A stretch of DNA of 64,000 nucleotides, taken from Rubripirellula reticaptiva. Lineage in GTDB: Bacteria > Planctomycetota > Planctomycetia > Pirellulales > Pirellulaceae. Numbering within the stretch: the first letter of the stretch is position 1; the number at the start of each line of letters is the position of its first letter. This document shows, in pieces, positions 7,933 through 17,487 of this stretch. The translations under genes were made by a program, and so were the position numbers. The notes beneath the pieces are model-generated. The model did not search any database. It was not told the DNA's origin and worked only from the letters and a program-made list of their open reading frames with translations. The stretch covers positions 328,552 through 392,551 of the forward strand of contig NZ_SJPX01000003.1 in assembly GCF_007860175.1 (NCBI RefSeq), given 5' to 3'.

Positions 7933-8778
7933 CTAACGCCGTCGGCGGAAACGAGCCATGCCGCCGATACCGGCAATCGCAACCAAATCAAGGCTCGAGA
8001 CTTCGGGAACCGCAACGATCGATGTCTCAAAAGCAAAATCATCAATCGCCCCAAATCGATTGACATTGTCAATTCCCGTTCGTCCGCCATCAAAGCCGAT
8101 CGAAAAACCTGCGATACCAAGGCCCGCGGGAGCAGTAAAACCGAAAAACAATTCGTGTGCGATTGGCGTCGAAGTGTCGGTTCCGACGTAATCGAACGAG
8201 TATGTATGCGACGTGCTATCCGAGAGGGTGGTCGTTAGAAAACCACGCAGCTCTGTTCCACTGACTCCCTTAACTTCGATTCCAAATCCAATTTTCGAAA
8301 TCACTTCGTTAACCGTATTCGATGCCCCCGACAGGCTAAGCGCAACTTCCGCCCGGTTGAGAACGCTCAACCAGCTACTGCCGGATAACGCTTGAGCAAC
8401 ATTGCCTGGCACCGAATTGCTTCCCACTAGGCCATTGGCGAATTGATTAGCAGGTGTGTCGTTGTTATAGGTCCCTGACAAAGTCAGTTCTTTCCCAAGA
8501 CTGTACGTACCGACAATATTTCTTATCGCCGCTGGCGTATCGACCGACCCCAGCGCGCCACCCAATTCAAAATCGATCACCCCGCCAGTCCCGTTTGCAA
8601 AAGCACTTGCAACGCTTGCTTTGAGTTCCCCGGGGTTCACATTTCCGCCCGCTACCGATTCCAGCAGGACGTTATTGGGATTGAATGCTGATACAGCGAT
8701 GAATTCAGCTGATGCGTTCATGCAAGTCAGCGACATCAAACCAGCAACTACAACAATCGCGCGAACTGCAAAGTTCAT
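7933..8778 (-). CDS. PEP-CTERM-like secreted protein
   Basis: From the ATG at 8778 the protein is 281 residues, with a signal peptide (about residues 1-24, ending A-S-A-E). The body is rich in Gly, Ser, Asn and Thr, of the beta-sandwich type seen in exported envelope proteins. The C-terminus has V-P-E-V-S-S, a hydrophobic stretch and R-F-R-R-R-R, matching the PEP-CTERM sorting tripartite signal except that the second Pro is Val. It would be exported and processed by an exosortase/archaeosortase. No exosortase is in the window. An upstream ATG at 8817 gives 13 more residues, but the signal peptide fits 8778 better. Its specific function is unknown. Confidence 0.75.
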   Translation of the reverse strand: MNFAVRAIVVVAGLMSLTCMNASAEFIAVSAFNPNNVLLESVAGGNVNPGELKASVASAFANGTGGVIDFELGGALGSVDTPAAIRNIVGTYSLGKELTLSGTYNNDTPANQFANGLVGSNSVPGNVAQALSGSSWLSVLNRAEVALSLSGASNTVNEVISKIGFGIEVKGVSGTELRGFLTTTLSDSTSHTYSFDYVGTDTSTPIAHELFFGFTAPAGLGIAGFSIGFDGGRTGIDNVNRFGAIDDFAFETSIVAVPEVSSLDLVAIAGIGGMARFRRRR

Positions 8779-8824
8779 ATCAAAGAACCGACATCGTTTA
8801 GAGAGGAAATCAGACAAGAAACGC

Positions 8825-8845
8825 GTGCGAGCTTAGACCTCGCAC
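8825..8845 (-). terminator. Possible terminator hairpin downstream of the glycosyltransferase
   Basis: GTGCGAG (8825-8831) and CTCGCAC (8839-8845) form a perfect 7-bp stem with a 7-base loop. On the minus strand the stem is followed by GCGTTTCTTGT, a weak T-rich tail. It sits between the glycosyltransferase stop (8890) and the PEP-CTERM gene start, so it could end the glycosyltransferase transcript. Confidence 0.4.
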
Positions 8846-8889
8846 CGTGGTGCAAATCCTAACTCAGCCGGCACTGATCCGCGTCACAC

Positions 8890-10179
8890 TCAACCAAACA
8901 AAATTGTCTTCAAGTGGTCCGCTCCCCGCTCAACTGAGTGGTTTGCGTAGACATTGCGTCGCCCGCCGTCCGACCATCGAAGTCGTGCATGATCGTCCTG
9001 CTTGACGTCGCTAATCGCCCGCACTAATTCGTCTAAGTTGCCGGGGCGATACGTTCGCCCCCCGCCTGTCGCGGTGATCAACTCGCCGAAGGCGCCGTGG
9101 TCCGGTTGCAATACAGGGACACCCGAGGCAAGAGCTTCCAAAATGAATAGTCCCTTTGGATCCTCGTAGTCCGTTGGAACGCAAAGCAGATCGAGTGACC
9201 GCAAGAATGCGACCTTCTTCTCAAGCGACGGACTGCCGTGATGCATGAACCGATTCCCGAGTGATGCCAGATCGATTTTCGCTTGCTGTTCATCAAAGTA
9301 AGTCTGATTGTTTTCGCCCAACCATCCGGCCGCATGAAGTCGCAAGTTTTGATGTGATGGATCACCTGCCAGCCGGATGAAGGCATCAACCAGATGATGG
9401 AGTCCTTTTTCAGGCGCCATGCGAGCGAGGTAGCCCAAGCGAAACTCGTCTTCGTCCTTGGGAAGTGCTGGCACATCCTGCTGATAAGGCATGACGTCGA
9501 TCGATAACGGCGTGATGACCATTTTGTGATCGGGAATCTGAAGTAGCTCTCCCATTTTCGCTGCATAGAAATGGCTATGAACAATGAACCGATCAACCGA
9601 CGTCACCAAGTCGCGACACAGCTCAATCGCTTGCGTCCGGTACTTGGGCGGTAGGTGATCCAGAAAGATATCGTCACCCTGTAACACCACCACCAATCTT
9701 GCGTTTGGCAGCGCTACGCGAATCATCGGCAGCGAGCCGCCAATCAACAAGTTGCTTAACACTACCGCGTCGGGGCGAACTTCGTCGGCCAACCAACGAG
9801 TCAATCGCCGCACCTCGCCAGACTGTTGACCATGGGCCCCCTGCAGCATGGAAACCGCGAGCGCCCCAAGTTTGGCCGCATCGGTCGAATGTGTCTTTCG
9901 TGTGGCCAGGTTCAATAGCAACTTCCAATCCAAAGTCCGGCGGAGAGACTCTGGCACGAATCGCATCCAGGGCCACTGCTGCATTAAATAAATATGGATC
10001 CCGCCAAAAAAGACGCGATCGGTGGCCACGCTCGTCTCGTCGGTTCGTATCGGCGTGTAGACAGGCTGCAACAGGCAATCGACACCGTTAGCAATCAACG
10101 CCTTTGCCAGTGCGTTGTCGTGCATGCAACTGCCGCAGTACATCCCGGCGGCACCGGCGGTCAGATAAACGGCTTTCAT
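8890..10179 (-). CDS. GT4-type glycosyltransferase
   Basis: This 429-residue protein has the GT-B fold pattern of retaining GT4 enzymes. The N-terminal domain has a Gly-rich start and N-A-L-A-K-A-L near residues 22-28. The C-terminal nucleotide-sugar domain has G-Y-L-A-R-M-A-P-E-K-G-L (about 249-260) and an acidic/Glu element around 339-348 (E-D-P-K-G-L-F-I-L-E), followed by E-A-L-A-S-G-V-P-V. It transfers a sugar from an activated donor to an unknown acceptor, in the cytoplasm or at the inner membrane face. An unusual Cys-x2-Cys (C15, C18) sits in the N-terminal donor/acceptor cleft region. It is a single gene, not in a visible polysaccharide cluster. Confidence 0.88.
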   Translation of the reverse strand: MKAVYLTAGAAGMYCGSCMHDNALAKALIANGVDCLLQPVYTPIRTDETSVATDRVFFGGIHIYLMQQWPWMRFVPESLRRTLDWKLLLNLATRKTHSTDAAKLGALAVSMLQGAHGQQSGEVRRLTRWLADEVRPDAVVLSNLLIGGSLPMIRVALPNARLVVVLQGDDIFLDHLPPKYRTQAIELCRDLVTSVDRFIVHSHFYAAKMGELLQIPDHKMVITPLSIDVMPYQQDVPALPKDEDEFRLGYLARMAPEKGLHHLVDAFIRLAGDPSHQNLRLHAAGWLGENNQTYFDEQQAKIDLASLGNRFMHHGSPSLEKKVAFLRSLDLLCVPTDYEDPKGLFILEALASGVPVLQPDHGAFGELITATGGGRTYRPGNLDELVRAISDVKQDDHARLRWSDGGRRNVYANHSVERGADHLKTILFG

Positions 10180-10396
10180 GGAATCTTTGCTCGCCCGTTT
10201 GACTCAGTTAAAACGTTTCGATCTCTGACAAATGTCACGTACCCTCGACCGGATTGATGATACAGGCAAGGAAAGAATGCTCGTTGTGACAAATCGGCAC
10301 CGTTCCTATACTTCCAGTTGATTTCTCGCCTTACTGGCTCGCTGTTCTCCGCCCAACATGGCGAGAATTTCACATTATCCTCCCGTAAACTGGCTC

Positions 10397-11431
10397 ATGG
10401 CCCAAAATCCCGACCTCACGGCAATTTCAGACGCAAAAGCCCCCTATTACTGGGGCATAGATGTCGGCGGAACCGGGATCAAAATTGGCTTAGTCGATGA
10501 TGTTGGCAACACATTAGCATTCGAGTCTCTGCCGACTCGCGAGAGCGAGGGAGCGACCGCCGCAATGCAGCGAGTCGCCGCAGTCATCAACGATTTCGAA
10601 GAACAGTTTGACATTTCGGACCAGATACGGCGAGTCGGCCTGGGCGCTCCCGGCCCGATCGACTTACCACGCGGCTATCTGGTCGCCCCACCCCAATTGC
10701 CGTCTTGGTGGGACTTCCCGATCCGCGACTTCGTATCGAAAATGCTTGAGCGGCCGGTATCGTTTTTGAACGACGCCAACGCGGCGGCGTTCGGCGAACA
10801 CTGGATTGGGACCGGCAAGGGTGCCGCATCGATGCTGCTGTTGACCCTAGGCACAGGCGTCGGCGCGGGGATCATCTTAGAAGACCGCATGGTCAACGGC
10901 GTCAACAGCTTTGGCAGCGAGTGCGGACACATCTTGGTCGACCCATCGCCCACCGCGCGGCTTTGCGCGTGGGGTGGTGGACGCGGCCAACTGGAAGCCT
11001 ACGCATCCGCAAGCGCCGTGGTCCAGCGAACTCGCCGGCTGCTAACCGACGGACGAACCAGCTTGATGAGCGGACACTTGCACGGCAACGATACGGAACT
11101 GACGGCCAAACGAGTTTACGAAGCCGCGCTCGAATCCGACGAACTGGCGCTGGAAATTATTGACGAGACGGCAAAATGGCTGGGCATCGGAATCACGTCC
11201 ATCGTTCACACGGTTGATCCCGGCACGATTGTGTTGGGCGGCGCGATGAACTTTGGTGGTGCAGACTGCCCAATTGGCCAGCGATTCTTGCAACGCGTCA
11301 CGAACGAATTTAAACAACGAACGTTTGAAAACGTGTTCAATGGAACCACCATTGGATTCGCCACACTCGGCGCCGATGCTGGATACTTAGGCGCCGCGGG
11401 CTACGCTCGAAACGAAAGTCACACAAACTGA
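10397..11431 (+). CDS. ROK-family sugar kinase (glucokinase-like) lacking most zinc ligands
   Basis: From the ATG at 10397 the protein is 344 residues. It has the ATP phosphate loop D-V-G-G-T-G (22-27), the catalytic Asp in L-N-D-A-N (Asp126), L-G-T-G-V-G-A-G (151-158) and the zinc-site His in E-C-G-H (His178). ROK kinases normally follow this with C-x-C-G-x2-G-C-x-E. Here only the first Cys remains (Cys190), with Trp and Gln where the other two are expected and one residue more between. It probably phosphorylates glucose or a related sugar. An earlier ATG at 10358 would add 13 residues; neither start has a clear ribosome binding site. Confidence 0.87.
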   Translation: MAQNPDLTAISDAKAPYYWGIDVGGTGIKIGLVDDVGNTLAFESLPTRESEGATAAMQRVAAVINDFEEQFDISDQIRRVGLGAPGPIDLPRGYLVAPPQLPSWWDFPIRDFVSKMLERPVSFLNDANAAAFGEHWIGTGKGAASMLLLTLGTGVGAGIILEDRMVNGVNSFGSECGHILVDPSPTARLCAWGGGRGQLEAYASASAVVQRTRRLLTDGRTSLMSGHLHGNDTELTAKRVYEAALESDELALEIIDETAKWLGIGITSIVHTVDPGTIVLGGAMNFGGADCPIGQRFLQRVTNEFKQRTFENVFNGTTIGFATLGADAGYLGAAGYARNESHTN

Positions 11432-11509
11432 TTCCCCGACTGCGACAACAGCCCAACCCGCCCCATCCGATTCATCGCCCCCTCTGCGATCACATTTCGC
11501 TCGAAAATT

Positions 11510-13303
11510 ATGACAGCCAATATCCGCAACTTCTGCATCATCGCCCACATCGATCACGGCAAGAGCACGCTCGCTGACCGATTGCTTGAGCATACCGGCA
11601 CGGTGATGAACCGCGACAAGAAAGAACAGATGCTGGACGACCTTGATCTGGAACGCCAACGTGGCATCACAATCAAGGCTCGCGCGGTGAAGATGAAATT
11701 GAAACATAAGGGACAGGAATACGAACTGAACCTGATCGACACGCCTGGTCATGTCGACTTTCAATACGAAGTCTCGCGTTCGCTAGCGTGTTGCGAGGGT
11801 GCTTTGTTGCTGGTCGATGCTTTTCAAGGCGTTGAGGCGCAGACGATGGCGAATGCGTTTGCGGCGATGGAACACAACCTGTTCATTGTTCCCGTGATCA
11901 ACAAGATCGACCTGGCAATGGCACGCCCGGACGAAGTTGCCGAGGAAATGATGAACGCGTTGGGCACCGATCCGGATGACTGTGTCCGCGTCAGTGCCAA
12001 GACGGGCTTCGGGGTTGATGAGTTAATCAATACAATCATCACAAAGATTCCGCCGCCGACCGGAGATCCGAACGCCACCTTGCAGGCGATGGTTTTCGAT
12101 TCGAATTACGACGACTACCGTGGCGCGATAACGTATGTCCGCGTGATGGCGGGTACAGTTAAAAAAGGCCAGAAGATCCAGTTCGTACGAGCCGGAACTG
12201 TCCACGAAGTGGTCGAGCTGGGACAATTTGTTCCCCAGCGTCAAGCCAGTGATTCGTTGACGACCGGCCAAGTAGGTTACTTGATTTGCAACATCAAGAG
12301 CCTTGGCGATGTCCACATCGGCGACACCGTCACAATCGTCGGTGACAAGGGCGCTCCGGCATTGCCGGGATACGCTCGTCCCAAGCGAATGGTTTATTGC
12401 GGGCTGTTTCCAAGTGACGGTCAAGAATTCTCGGACCTGCGTGATGCGCTTGAACGATTGGCCGTGAACGATCCAAGCTTCGAATTTGAACCGGAAACCA
12501 GCGATGCGCTTGGGTTCGGATTCCGTTGTGGTTTCCTAGGGCTGTTGCACATGGAAATCATCCAGCAACGCTTGGAAAGCGAATCCAACATTGACTTGGT
12601 GCAAACGGCACCGAACGTGACGTACGAAGTCGTCGACAAACGTGGCGAGACAATCATCATTCACAAACCGCAAGACGTTCCCGAGCCTGGTGACATTGCC
12701 GAATTTCGCCAGCCGATCGTTCGCTGCAATGTGATCATCCCTGGCGAATTCATCGGTGCAGTGATGAAGCTTTGCCAAGAACGCCGCGGCATTCAGAAGA
12801 ACCAAGAATACCTCGGCGCGAACCGAGCGATGTTGACGTACGACATTCCGCTGGCCGAAGTGGTGTATGACTTGCACGATAAGATCAAGAGCTGCACCCG
12901 AGGCTACGGGACGCTTGATTATGAGATGGTGGGTTATGAGGCGGCTGATCTGTGCCGCATGGACATCATGGTCAACGGCACCCGCGTGGACGCTCTTAGC
13001 ATTGTCTGCAACAAGGCCGATGCGGACCGGCGAGGCCGGGCGGTTGCCAAGAAACTGAAGGCCGAAATTGAACGTCACATGTTCGAGGTCGCCGTCCAGG
13101 CAGCAATCGGCAGCCGGGTGATCGCTCGTGAAACGATCTCAGCGATGCGAAAGAATGTGACGGCCAAGTGTTACGGTGGCGACATTTCTCGAAAACGCAA
13201 GCTCTTGCAGAAACAAAAAGAAGGCAAGAAACGCATGAAAGCGGTCGGCAACGTCGAAATCAGCCAAAAGGCGTTCATGGCAGTGCTTAGTGACGGTGAT
13301 TGA
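11510..13303 (+). CDS. lepA: Elongation factor 4 (LepA)
   Basis: This 597-residue translational GTPase has all G motifs: A-H-I-D-H-G-K-S (G1), R-G-I-T-I (G2), D-T-P-G-H (G3), N-K-I-D (G4) and S-A-K-T-G (G5). The LepA-specific C-terminal domain is present, with D-A-L-S-I-V-C-N and the late Arg/Lys-rich segment containing C-Y-G-G-D-I-S-R-K-R-K. It back-translocates or remodels ribosomes during elongation and acts at the membrane or ribosome under ionic stress. Length is normal for the family. It lies 78 bases after the ROK kinase and may be read from the same transcript. Confidence 0.98.
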   Translation: MTANIRNFCIIAHIDHGKSTLADRLLEHTGTVMNRDKKEQMLDDLDLERQRGITIKARAVKMKLKHKGQEYELNLIDTPGHVDFQYEVSRSLACCEGALLLVDAFQGVEAQTMANAFAAMEHNLFIVPVINKIDLAMARPDEVAEEMMNALGTDPDDCVRVSAKTGFGVDELINTIITKIPPPTGDPNATLQAMVFDSNYDDYRGAITYVRVMAGTVKKGQKIQFVRAGTVHEVVELGQFVPQRQASDSLTTGQVGYLICNIKSLGDVHIGDTVTIVGDKGAPALPGYARPKRMVYCGLFPSDGQEFSDLRDALERLAVNDPSFEFEPETSDALGFGFRCGFLGLLHMEIIQQRLESESNIDLVQTAPNVTYEVVDKRGETIIIHKPQDVPEPGDIAEFRQPIVRCNVIIPGEFIGAVMKLCQERRGIQKNQEYLGANRAMLTYDIPLAEVVYDLHDKIKSCTRGYGTLDYEMVGYEAADLCRMDIMVNGTRVDALSIVCNKADADRRGRAVAKKLKAEIERHMFEVAVQAAIGSRVIARETISAMRKNVTAKCYGGDISRKRKLLQKQKEGKKRMKAVGNVEISQKAFMAVLSDGD

Positions 13304-13717
13304 TCTGGCCCATGCTCGTTCGCCAAACATTCACGCCGGACGTTCCTGATTGCCTTTCGGACCGGAAACGACCAGCAACTTGGTGTGGAGTGAATCCATC
13401 CACTTGATGTATTCACTCCGAAAGCCACGGTTGGGGTGGTCATCCCCAGTAACTGGTCACGCGTTGCCTGTGACGCGTTGCCAGCAATAGGCGAAACCCA
13501 TATCTTTTGTCCATGTTCTGCTGACCCGTCGGCAGAGAAACTAACAACAAAGCTTTCTTATGTGTTCGGTTGGTGCCCTTCACTGGGCAGCCGCGTTCGG
13601 TGCATTCCGAAGGCGGCAGGCGGCCAATCGCTCATGGACTTTTCCGCGAATTGTGCTCGCGGATGCTTCTGTTTGGAAGTGGTTTCGTGAAGGCGATCCT
13701 CGAAATTTTGGGTGAGC
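13304..13717. other. Intergenic region upstream of the ammonium transporter
   Basis: No convincing gene is present. It contains a 9-bp inverted repeat (13387-13419, separate entry) and a direct repeat of ACGCGTTGCC at 13459-13468 and 13473-13482 (14-base period). A sigma-54-like sequence overlaps the direct repeat, but its GG and GC are one base too close, so it is not called. The amt promoter is expected in the second half. Confidence 0.5.
13387..13419. repeat. Perfect 9-bp inverted repeat
   Basis: GGAGTGAAT (13387-13395) and ATTCACTCC (13411-13419) are perfect inverted copies with a 15-base spacer. No T-tract follows on either side. It lies about 84 bases after the lepA stop and could act as a factor-independent hairpin or an operator for amt. 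Confidence 0.5.
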
Positions 13718-15187
13718 ATGGTGTTTCGTTCTGGAAAATTGATAGCCCTGGCTGGATTCGTCGTCGCCTTGACGATCGTCTCGTCGCTGGGAATGGCGCA
13801 AGACGCCGTCGATGCCGCTGATTCGGCAGCGACTTCGTTTGAAATCGCAACCGGCACTGCTTCGGATGTGCCCGAGGGTGCGCTGACGGACGAAGAGATT
13901 GCCAACGGGCCGGTCGCGGCCCACAACGCGTGGATGCTGGTTTGCTGCGCCTTGGTGCTGTTCATGACCGCACCTGGTTTGGCAATGTTTTACGGCGGGT
14001 TGGTTCGTCGCAAGAACGTGTTAAGCGTGATGATGCAGTGCATCTTTTTGATGGGACTGATGACGATTATCTGGGTGACCTACGGTTATTCGCTCGCCTT
14101 TGGCGGCAGCGGCGGATGGATCGGCAACTCGGAATACCTGTTCATGAACGGAGTCCAACGCGTCTATAGCGAAACGCTTCGCCAGCCCGTAACGCCGATG
14201 GAAGGCGAAATGACTCGGCTGACTCATATGCTGTTCCAAGGCATGTTCTTCATCATTACTCCGGCGCTGATCTGTGGCGCGTTTGCTGAACGAATGAAGT
14301 TCAGCGCGATGGTGGTTTACTCGATCGTTTGGGGATCACTGATCTATTGCCCCCTTTGTCACTGGGTTTGGGACGGCGGGCCACTGTCTTACAACGATTC
14401 GAGCATCGCCGGGGGTGCGCTCGACTTTGCTGGCGGGACGGTCGTTCACATCAGCAGCGGTATCTCGGCATTAATCGCCGCGATTCTGATTGGACCGAGA
14501 ATGGGATTCTTGAAAGAACCCATTCAACCTCACAACCTAACTTACACGGCGCTCGGCGCTGCGATGTTGTGGGTGGGCTGGTTTGGCTTCAACGCGGGCA
14601 GCGAATTGATGTCGGATGGTTTGACTAGCAGCGCGTTTGCCGTCACTCATATTTCTGCAGCGGCCGGTGCCGTCGCCTGGGCGATGACCGAATGGGGCGT
14701 GCTAGGCAAGCCAACCGTGCTGGGTGCCAGTTCGGGTGCTGTCGCTGGATTAGTTTGCATCACACCCGCGGCAGGCTTTGTGCAACCGATGCCGGCGATC
14801 ATCATGGGCGTCGCCGCAGGAGTGGTTTGCTACTGGGCGTGTTCAAAGCTGAAGTTCATGCTGAAGTACGACGATGCCCTTGACGCGTTTGGTGTTCACG
14901 GAGTCGGCGGGACACTAGGTGCCGTGTTAACCGGTGTCTTCGCAACCCGAGCCTGTTGGGACGTTAGTGGCGGCAAGCCGATCGGACTAATCGAATCCGG
15001 TGGTGACCCGAGTTTGGTGATCGGTCAAATCGTGGCCGTTGGCATTACGTTCTTGTTTGCCGGCATTGGCAGCTTTGTCTTGCTGAAACTGATTGACATT
15101 TCGATTGGCCTTCGAGTACCTGCCGAACACGAACAGCGTGGACTGGACGTTACCAATCACGGTGAAGACGGATACATGTTCAACTAA
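13718..15187 (+). CDS. amt: Ammonium transporter (Amt family)
   Basis: This 489-residue protein has a signal-peptide-like N-terminus, an extra periplasmic segment of about 50 residues, then eleven membrane helices. The twin pore His residues are in V-V-H-I-S-S-G and G-V-H-G-V-G-G. F-Y-G-G-L-V-R-R-K-N and W-F-G-F-N-A-G-S-E are typical Amt motifs. It moves ammonium into the cell by electrogenic NH4+/NH3 transport. No GlnK (PII) gene lies beside it, unlike in many bacteria. ATG 13718 is used; GTG 13712 in the same frame is possible. The stop overlaps the convergent MFS gene stop by 8 bases (15180-15187). Confidence 0.95.
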   Translation: MVFRSGKLIALAGFVVALTIVSSLGMAQDAVDAADSAATSFEIATGTASDVPEGALTDEEIANGPVAAHNAWMLVCCALVLFMTAPGLAMFYGGLVRRKNVLSVMMQCIFLMGLMTIIWVTYGYSLAFGGSGGWIGNSEYLFMNGVQRVYSETLRQPVTPMEGEMTRLTHMLFQGMFFIITPALICGAFAERMKFSAMVVYSIVWGSLIYCPLCHWVWDGGPLSYNDSSIAGGALDFAGGTVVHISSGISALIAAILIGPRMGFLKEPIQPHNLTYTALGAAMLWVGWFGFNAGSELMSDGLTSSAFAVTHISAAAGAVAWAMTEWGVLGKPTVLGASSGAVAGLVCITPAAGFVQPMPAIIMGVAAGVVCYWACSKLKFMLKYDDALDAFGVHGVGGTLGAVLTGVFATRACWDVSGGKPIGLIESGGDPSLVIGQIVAVGITFLFAGIGSFVLLKLIDISIGLRVPAEHEQRGLDVTNHGEDGYMFN

Positions 15188-16484
15188 CAGTCTTTTTCAC
15201 TTTTAACTGAGTCACGATCGACGCAGCCGTCACGCACAACGTGGCGGCTGCAATCGTTTGTGCTTGTGACACCGACAAAGCACCCGCAATTTGCCCCCAC
15301 GTCATTGACCCGCCCGCCATCGAAATCGCCATCACCGTCATGTAGCAACTCATGCCGCGCGCTCGAAACTGGTTCGGCAGCGTCATTTGCGCAGACGAGT
15401 TCAACGTCGTTAATGTGATCATCCAAGTCGAGCCCATTACAAACATCGACACCAAAGCTCCAATGGCCTCGGTCGCCAAACTCATACCTAACATTCCGCC
15501 AGCAAAAACCAAGACCGCTGCAACGACGGTCCAGTCGGTCCCCAAACGCAAATGCATACGGTGCAACAGCCAAGCCGCCGCGACCGCTCCTGCTCCGATG
15601 GTCGTAACCAATAATCCAAACCCATCTGCATCCCAGCCAAGCCGGTCTCGCGCGACCAGCGGTAACAACGACCATAGCGCTGAGGCTGGCCAAACGAACA
15701 TTGCCAGTCGCACAAGCGTTTGACGCATTGCGGGTTGTCCGCGGACATAAGCAATGCCTTCGGTCAACGATTTTCGATACGACAGACCATTCGACGACTC
15801 AGTCACGTCGCGTTTCCAACTCGTCAACAGGACGAGCACCGCAGCAAACGAAGCTGCGTTGGCCGCAAATGCGATCCACGGTCCTGCGATCGCAATCAAA
15901 ATGCCGCCAACCGCCGGCCCGACCGATCGGGCCAAGTTGAAACTGATACTGCCCAACGCGATCGACCGAGCCAATTGAGATCGTGGTACCAGTTCAGGGA
16001 TCGTTGACTGCCACGTCAAGACGTGCAGCACCATCCCCAAGCCCAACACAAAGGTTAACGCCAACAGCGACCACGCCGTGACGATGCCCGCCAATGTCAA
16101 AGCTGCAAGCGTTGACGTCGTCGCCAGCATGCACCACTGAGTGAGAATCAACAGCTTTCGACGATCCACTCGATCAGCCAAAACGCCAGCCGGTATCGCC
16201 AACATCATCATCGGCAACGCCATCGCCACACGAACGGCCGAAACCATTTCTGGAGACGAATCCAAATTGGTCATCAACCAACCCGCACCGATTTCGTGAA
16301 TCCAAGTACCCAAGTTGGACACAATCGATGCAAACCAAAACGCCCGAAAAACCGGAACCGCTAGCGGCGCCCAGGGTGATGGATCGATCGACTCGGCAGC
16401 AGCTTCGCTGTTCAACTCGGCGTCTGCATTGATGTTCGTCTCGACGTGCGGCACAACACCGTGCGCCGACTCAGAAACGTGCAT
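15180..16484 (-). CDS. MFS exporter (DHA3/MFS_3-like)
   Basis: The product (434 residues from ATG 16484) has a soluble acidic N-terminus of about 40 residues, then twelve predicted membrane helices. The first half shows the MFS motif A variant G-V-L-A-D-R-V-D-R-R-K. The loop P-E-L-V-P-R-S-Q-L-A-R-S and following R-S-V-G-P-A-V-G-G are typical of the MFS_3/enterobactin-exporter-like branch, which exports siderophores, drugs or lipids. The substrate is unknown. The in-frame TTG at 16520 would add 12 residues. It converges on and overlaps the amt stop codon and diverges from the ABC exporter genes. Confidence 0.87.
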   Translation of the reverse strand: MHVSESAHGVVPHVETNINADAELNSEAAAESIDPSPWAPLAVPVFRAFWFASIVSNLGTWIHEIGAGWLMTNLDSSPEMVSAVRVAMALPMMMLAIPAGVLADRVDRRKLLILTQWCMLATTSTLAALTLAGIVTAWSLLALTFVLGLGMVLHVLTWQSTIPELVPRSQLARSIALGSISFNLARSVGPAVGGILIAIAGPWIAFAANAASFAAVLVLLTSWKRDVTESSNGLSYRKSLTEGIAYVRGQPAMRQTLVRLAMFVWPASALWSLLPLVARDRLGWDADGFGLLVTTIGAGAVAAAWLLHRMHLRLGTDWTVVAAVLVFAGGMLGMSLATEAIGALVSMFVMGSTWMITLTTLNSSAQMTLPNQFRARGMSCYMTVMAISMAGGSMTWGQIAGALSVSQAQTIAAATLCVTAASIVTQLKVKKTVS

Positions 16485-16665
16485 ATCAGTAGGTCGCGGT
16501 TCGATGGCTTCAGATTTCAATTTCGAGAATCCAGTTCACTTTCAACAAACAACCGTTGCAAGCGTAACCACCGGAACAGTTTTCCCATTGTGCACAGACT
16601 TACGTGCTAAGTTTCAACAGCATTGCCTCTGATTATAGAAGAACTGTAAACCCAACGATCTTTTG

Positions 16666-17487
16666 ATGATTCACGTCCACGACCTACGCAAGCTTTACGA
16701 CGACTATTTGGCTGTCGATGGCGTATCGTTCTCACTTCATCCTGGACAGATTTGTGGCTTAGTTGGCCCCAACGGAGCGGGAAAAACGACCACAATGCGA
16801 TGCCTAGCGGGGCTGATCCGCGCCACCGCCGGATCGATCGAAATTGCCGGCGGACGCATCTGCGATTCATCCACCCAGCGTGATTCGATCGCACTGAAGC
16901 GGCAACTCGCCTACGTCCCCGATGATCCACCGCTGTTTGACGACTTGACCGTCCAGCAACACTTGGATTTTATCGGGCGAATCTACGGCGTCACCGATCA
17001 TCTTGCGAAAGCCAATTCACTGCTCAGTCAGTTTGATCTGCAAAACAAGCGGGACGCTGGCGCGACGACTCTCTCGCGAGGCATGCGGCAAAAGTTGGCC
17101 GTCGCCTGCGCGTACCTCTACGACCCTAGCGTCCTGTTGCTCGACGAGCCTCTGACTGGCTTGGACCCACCCGGCATCCGAACTCTGTTGCAATCGATTC
17201 GCGACCGAGCAGCAAGCGGCGCGACGATCATCATTAGCAGCCACTTGCTGGCCATGATCGAAGACGTCTGCACACATCTGCTAGTGATGCAAAACGGGAA
17301 AGCGAAATACTTTGGTGAAAGCGCTGACTTGCGATCGCAATTCCCCGAAGCGGCCACGCTTGAAGCCGCCTACTTTGCCGCCACGTCCGATCACTCATCA
17401 TACGCTCCGCTGCCTGGACTATCCGCAATCGATCCATTGAATTCACACCATCAAGTGACCAGTCAATCCACCGGAGTGTATTCGTGA
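16666..17487 (+). CDS. ABC exporter ATP-binding protein
   Basis: This 273-residue ATPase has Walker A G-P-N-G-A-G-K-T, a signature L-S-R-G-M-R-Q-K (a common variant of LSGGQ in ABC-2 exporters), Walker B L-L-L-D-E-P and the switch His in S-S-H-L. The C-terminal 50 residues are variable and Ser/His-rich. Together with the permease that starts inside its stop codon (GTGA overlap), it forms a complete two-gene ABC-2-like exporter. ATG 16666 is chosen over an adjacent in-frame TTG at 16663. The exported substrate is unknown. Confidence 0.93.
   Translation: MIHVHDLRKLYDDYLAVDGVSFSLHPGQICGLVGPNGAGKTTTMRCLAGLIRATAGSIEIAGGRICDSSTQRDSIALKRQLAYVPDDPPLFDDLTVQQHLDFIGRIYGVTDHLAKANSLLSQFDLQNKRDAGATTLSRGMRQKLAVACAYLYDPSVLLLDEPLTGLDPPGIRTLLQSIRDRAASGATIIISSHLLAMIEDVCTHLLVMQNGKAKYFGESADLRSQFPEAATLEAAYFAATSDHSSYAPLPGLSAIDPLNSHHQVTSQSTGVYS

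Noticed and set aside
13454-13468. Sigma-54-like sequence before amt (TGGTCACGCGTTGC)
   Set aside because: GG and GC are separated by nine bases instead of the required ten, and the bases overlap a direct repeat.
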